Below, in pieces: positions 61,267 to 64,000 of a stretch of DNA of 64,000 nt. The notes beneath the pieces were generated by a model. That model did not search any database and was not told where the DNA came from. It saw only the letters and a program-made list of their open reading frames with translations. Source of the stretch: Comamonas sp. GB3 AK4-5 (GTDB lineage: Bacteria > Pseudomonadota > Gammaproteobacteria > Burkholderiales > Burkholderiaceae_C); assembly GCF_041320665.1 (NCBI RefSeq), contig NZ_CP166730.1, positions 2,790,001 to 2,854,000 of the forward strand, given 5' to 3'. The stretch's first letter is position 1; every line of letters starts with the position of its first letter. A program made the position numbers and the translations under genes.

Positions 61267-63315
61267 ATGACCAATGCCCTGCTTGAATCCACCGGATTGC
61301 CCCCGTTCGACCGCATCACCCCCGCCGATGTGGGCCCCGCCATCGACCAGCTGATGCAGCAGGCCAGCACGGCACTGGAGACCGTCACCGCCCCCGCCTT
61401 TCCCGCCCAGTGGGACGCCATCGCCAAGGTGCTGGACGTGTCCACCGAACAACTGGGCATGGCTTGGAGCGCCGTCAGCCACCTCTCCAGCGTGGCCGAC
61501 ACGCCCGAGCTGCGTGCGGCCTATAACGAAGCCCTGCCCAAGGTCACCGATTTCTGGACCCGTTTGGGCGCGGACGAACGCCTGTACGCCAAGTACAAGG
61601 CGATTGATGCCAGCACACTGACCCCTGCCCAGCAAAAAGCCCATGCCAATGCGCTGCGCGGCTTTGTGCTGTCCGGCGCCGAGCTGCAGGGCGAGGCCCG
61701 CGAGCGCTTTGCCAAGATCCAGGAGCGCTCGGCCGAGCTGGCGCAAAAGTTCAGCGAAAACACGCTGGATGCCACCGACTCCTGGAGCTACTACGCCAGC
61801 GCGTCCGAGCTGGCCGGCGTGCCCGCCGATGTGGTGAACACGGCCCGCGCCGCTGCCCAGGCCGAGGGCAAAGAGGGCCACAAGCTCACGCTGAAGATGC
61901 CTTGCTATCTGCCCATCATGCAGTTCGCCACCAGCAGCGCCCTGCGCGAAAAGCTCTACCACGCCTATGTGACCCGCGCCTCCGAGCAGGCCGAGGGCGA
62001 GGCCGTGAAGTTCGACAACACGGCCATCATCAAAGAGATTCTGGCCCTGCGCCTGGAAGAAGCCCGCCTGCTGGGCTATGCCAACTTTGCCGAAGTCTCC
62101 CTGGTGCCCAAGATGGCCGAGTCGCCCCAACAGGTGACGGCCTTTTTGCGTGACCTGGCCCACCGCGCCCGTCCCTTTGCCGAGCAGGATGTGGCCGATC
62201 TGCGCGCCTTTGCCAAGGACGAGCTGGGCATTGCCGACCCGCAGCCCTGGGACTGGACCTTCATCTCCGAGAAGCTCAAGGAAGCGCGCTACGCCTTCAG
62301 CGAGCAAGAGGTCAAGCAGTACTTCACCGCGCCCAAGGTGCTGGCCGGCCTGTTCAAGATCATCGAGAGCCTGTTCGACGTGAGCATCCGCCGCGACGAG
62401 GCCGCAGTCTGGAACCCCTCCGTGCAGTTCTACCGCCTGGAGCGCGCCGGCAAGGTGGTGGGCCAGTTCTACCTGGACCAGCCCGCCCGCGCCGGCAAGC
62501 GCGGCGGCGCCTGGATGGACGATGTGCGCAGCCGCTGGCTGCGCCCCGACACCGGCGCCCTGCAAACCCCGGTGGCCCACATGGTGTGCAACTTTGCCGA
62601 TGGCGTGGATGGCAAGCCTGCCCTGCTCACGCATGACGATGTGATCACCCTGTTCCACGAATCCGGCCACGCCCTGCACCACATGCTCACCCAGGTGAAC
62701 GAAAAAGATGTCTCCGGCATCAACGGCGTGGAATGGGATGCGGTGGAGCTGCCCAGCCAGTTCATGGAAAACTTCTGCTGGGAATGGGAAGTGCTGCGCC
62801 ATATGACGGCCCATGTGGACAGCGGCGAGCCCCTGCCCCGCGCGCTGTACGACAAGATGATTGCCGCCAAAAACTTCCAGGCCGGCATGGGCACGCTGCG
62901 CCAGATCGAGTTCTCGCTGTTCGACATGCTGCTGCATTCCGAACATGCCCCCGACGCCGACTATTACGCCCTGCTCAAGGCCGTGCGCGATGAAGTGGCC
63001 GTGCTGCCCACCACGCCCTACAACCGTGGCACCAACACCTTCAGCCACATCTTTGCCGGTGGCTATGCGGCGGGCTACTACAGTTACAAATGGGCCGAAG
63101 TGCTGAGCGCCGATGCCTATGCCGCCTTCGAGGAAACTCAAGGGCCTGACGGCCATGCCAGCCAAGCCACGGCGCAGAAATACCTGCACCACATCCTGGA
63201 AATGGGCGGCAGCCGCAGCGCCATGGACAACTTCAAGGCCTTCCGCGGCCGCGAGCCGCAGCTGGATGCGCTGCTGCGCCACCAGGGCATGGCCGAGGAA
63301 AGCGTGGCCGCGTAA
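61267..63315 (+). CDS. prlC: Oligopeptidase A (M3 family zinc metallopeptidase)
   Basis: M3 oligopeptidases degrade short peptides, including released signal peptides. The zinc motif is ITLFHESGHALHHMLTQVNE (HExxH with the following helix), with the third ligand region VEWDAVELPSQFMENFCWEW. The N-terminus LLESTGLPPFDRITPADVGP matches OpdA/PrlC. ATG 61267 gives 682 residues; an in-frame ATG at 61258 is the alternative. No signal peptide, so cytoplasmic. It follows the folD terminator and has its own. Confidence 0.94.
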   Translation: MTNALLESTGLPPFDRITPADVGPAIDQLMQQASTALETVTAPAFPAQWDAIAKVLDVSTEQLGMAWSAVSHLSSVADTPELRAAYNEALPKVTDFWTRLGADERLYAKYKAIDASTLTPAQQKAHANALRGFVLSGAELQGEARERFAKIQERSAELAQKFSENTLDATDSWSYYASASELAGVPADVVNTARAAAQAEGKEGHKLTLKMPCYLPIMQFATSSALREKLYHAYVTRASEQAEGEAVKFDNTAIIKEILALRLEEARLLGYANFAEVSLVPKMAESPQQVTAFLRDLAHRARPFAEQDVADLRAFAKDELGIADPQPWDWTFISEKLKEARYAFSEQEVKQYFTAPKVLAGLFKIIESLFDVSIRRDEAAVWNPSVQFYRLERAGKVVGQFYLDQPARAGKRGGAWMDDVRSRWLRPDTGALQTPVAHMVCNFADGVDGKPALLTHDDVITLFHESGHALHHMLTQVNEKDVSGINGVEWDAVELPSQFMENFCWEWEVLRHMTAHVDSGEPLPRALYDKMIAAKNFQAGMGTLRQIEFSLFDMLLHSEHAPDADYYALLKAVRDEVAVLPTTPYNRGTNTFSHIFAGGYAAGYYSYKWAEVLSADAYAAFEETQGPDGHASQATAQKYLHHILEMGGSRSAMDNFKAFRGREPQLDALLRHQGMAEESVAA

Positions 63316-63361
63316 AGCCGTCGCCACTCCAGCGCTGCTGCCCCGCGCAGCAGCCACCCAG

Positions 63362-63396
63362 GCATGTGCGGCCCCCAGGGCGCACATGCTTTTTTA
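63362..63396 (+). terminator. Rho-independent terminator after prlC
   Basis: Perfect 9-bp stem GCATGTGCG / CGCACATGC with a 10-nt loop and TTTTTT. Confidence 0.92.
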
Positions 63397-63439
63397 TTGC
63401 CTCAACATTGGGCTTCGGTCAAAGACTTGGATTTCGCTG

Positions 63440-63592
63440 CCGGCCGGAGCGGGCATAGGCAGCGCAGCGGGCGTTCAAGCACAGTCCCAACGGCCAGATA
63501 GCGCTTCAGGCGCGGCGCGTGCCCGCAGACAGTTGTGCATACGGCAAGAGCGCGCAACAAAGCCTCAAGCGCTCTATGGCCGCCCCTAAACG
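63440..63592 (+). repeat. Dispersed intergenic repeat, family 1, copy B
   Basis: Homologous to 27230-27355 (shared blocks CCCAACGGC, GCATACG, GCAACAAAGC, TCAAGCGCT and TATGGCCGC), with about 30 extra bases in the middle. It lies upstream of the binding-protein gene, as copy A lies upstream of the aminotransferase gene. Confidence 0.65.
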
Positions 63593-63727
63593 ATTCACAG
63601 CCACATACAAAGACCTGCACAATGCCCGCAGCGGTCTGTGTACCGCCCTATTTGCGACGTCTCACAACGCCGCCCCCATTAAACCGCCGTGTTTCCGGAC
63701 GGCGGTGGCTTATTCAACGGAGCACTT

Positions 63728-64000
63728 ATGCAGCAATCTCTCGCACGCCGCCAGGCGCTGCGCGGCTTGGCCTTTGCCGCCCTGGCCGCCTCTTCCCTGA
63801 GCACTTTCAGCGCCCACGCCGACACCCCCGCCGTGCTGCGCGTCTCGGCCATCCCCGACGAGGCGCCCACCGAGCTGCAGCGCAAGTTCAAGCCCCTGGG
63901 CGACTACCTGTCCCAGGCCACGGGCATGAAGGTGGTGTTCACCCCCGTGTCCGACTACGCCGCCGTGGTCGAATCGCTGGCCACCAAGAAACTGGACCTG
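63728..64000 (+). CDS. PhnD-like periplasmic substrate-binding protein, N-terminal part (runs off the right edge)
   Basis: MQQSLARRQALRGLAFAALA is a signal peptide with a twin-Arg pair, probably cleaved after SAHA. The mature start VLRVSAIPDEAPTELQRKFK and PLGDYLSQATGMKVVFTPVS matches phosphate/phosphonate/selenate-type ABC binding proteins of the PhnD group. GGAG lies six bases before ATG 63728. A CCGCCG/CGGCGG hairpin (63684-63705) sits in the leader. 91 codons are visible; the ligand and transporter genes lie outside the window. Confidence 0.82.
   Translation, partial: MQQSLARRQALRGLAFAALAASSLSTFSAHADTPAVLRVSAIPDEAPTELQRKFKPLGDYLSQATGMKVVFTPVSDYAAVVESLATKKLDL

Noticed and set aside
56871..63387. 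Long minus-strand frames opposite the kinase, folD and prlC genes
   Set aside because: Shadows of the plus-strand genes with strong domain evidence.

Overview
The window is chromosomal DNA from a high-GC betaproteobacterium, most likely Comamonas or a close relative in the Comamonadaceae (order Burkholderiales). This rests on recognised gene content and order: holC-pepA diverging from lptF-lptG, a pyruvate dehydrogenase cluster whose E3 carries its own N-terminal lipoyl domain, CysB, FolD, oligopeptidase A, DUF2322, DUF2189 and DUF2167 proteins, and GC-rich intergenic repeats of the kind common in this family. The species is an inference; no rRNA gene lies in the window.

Layout. 0-5 kb: a partial YgiQ radical-SAM gene, an XRE regulator, a hypothetical gene whose stop codon received a decayed IS5-family element, a sirtuin and RlmB. 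5-15 kb: the SstT Ser/Thr transporter, an exported GH105/DUF4861 pair, a YbbA-like ATPase divergent from a TesA esterase, a DUF2189 membrane protein, a tandem PepSY protein, MnmH and a lipoprotein. 15.3-19.9 kb: an accessory stretch with a 95-nt tRNA-like RNA gene with an abnormal anticodon arm, an AT-rich fimbrial adhesin without chaperone or usher, a frameshifted phage-type gene and several small genes with good ribosome binding sites and their own terminators. 20-42 kb: ordinary core and peripheral metabolism, including a 2-hydroxyacid dehydrogenase, holC, pepA, lptFG, cbiX, cysB, an aminotransferase, a DsbA/FrnE-like protein, ChrA, a dienoyl-CoA isomerase-like protein, a LysR regulator, an EamA transporter, DoxX, a chemoreceptor and a diguanylate cyclase.

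42-49 kb is the most unusual part: an alpha-carbonic anhydrase, a Fic protein with Gln in place of the catalytic His, a HipB-like regulator without HipA, an AT-rich two-gene operon (AAA15-type ATPase plus a small PD-(D/E)XK-like protein) that looks like an anti-phage system, a remnant of a dihydrolipoyl dehydrogenase gene, and a second Fic protein with an intact active site. 49-64 kb: lpdA, a hypothetical gene, aceF and aceE on the minus strand; a divergent PAS histidine kinase/FixJ-type regulator pair; then folD, prlC and the start of a periplasmic binding protein gene.

Functionally, aceE, aceF and lpdA supply the three PDH activities, and the adjacent kinase/regulator pair is a candidate controller of that locus. 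LptF and LptG form the membrane part of the LPS exporter. The 43-49 kb island combines toxin-like and defence-like genes with remnants of past rearrangement, which suggests repeated insertion beside the PDH cluster.
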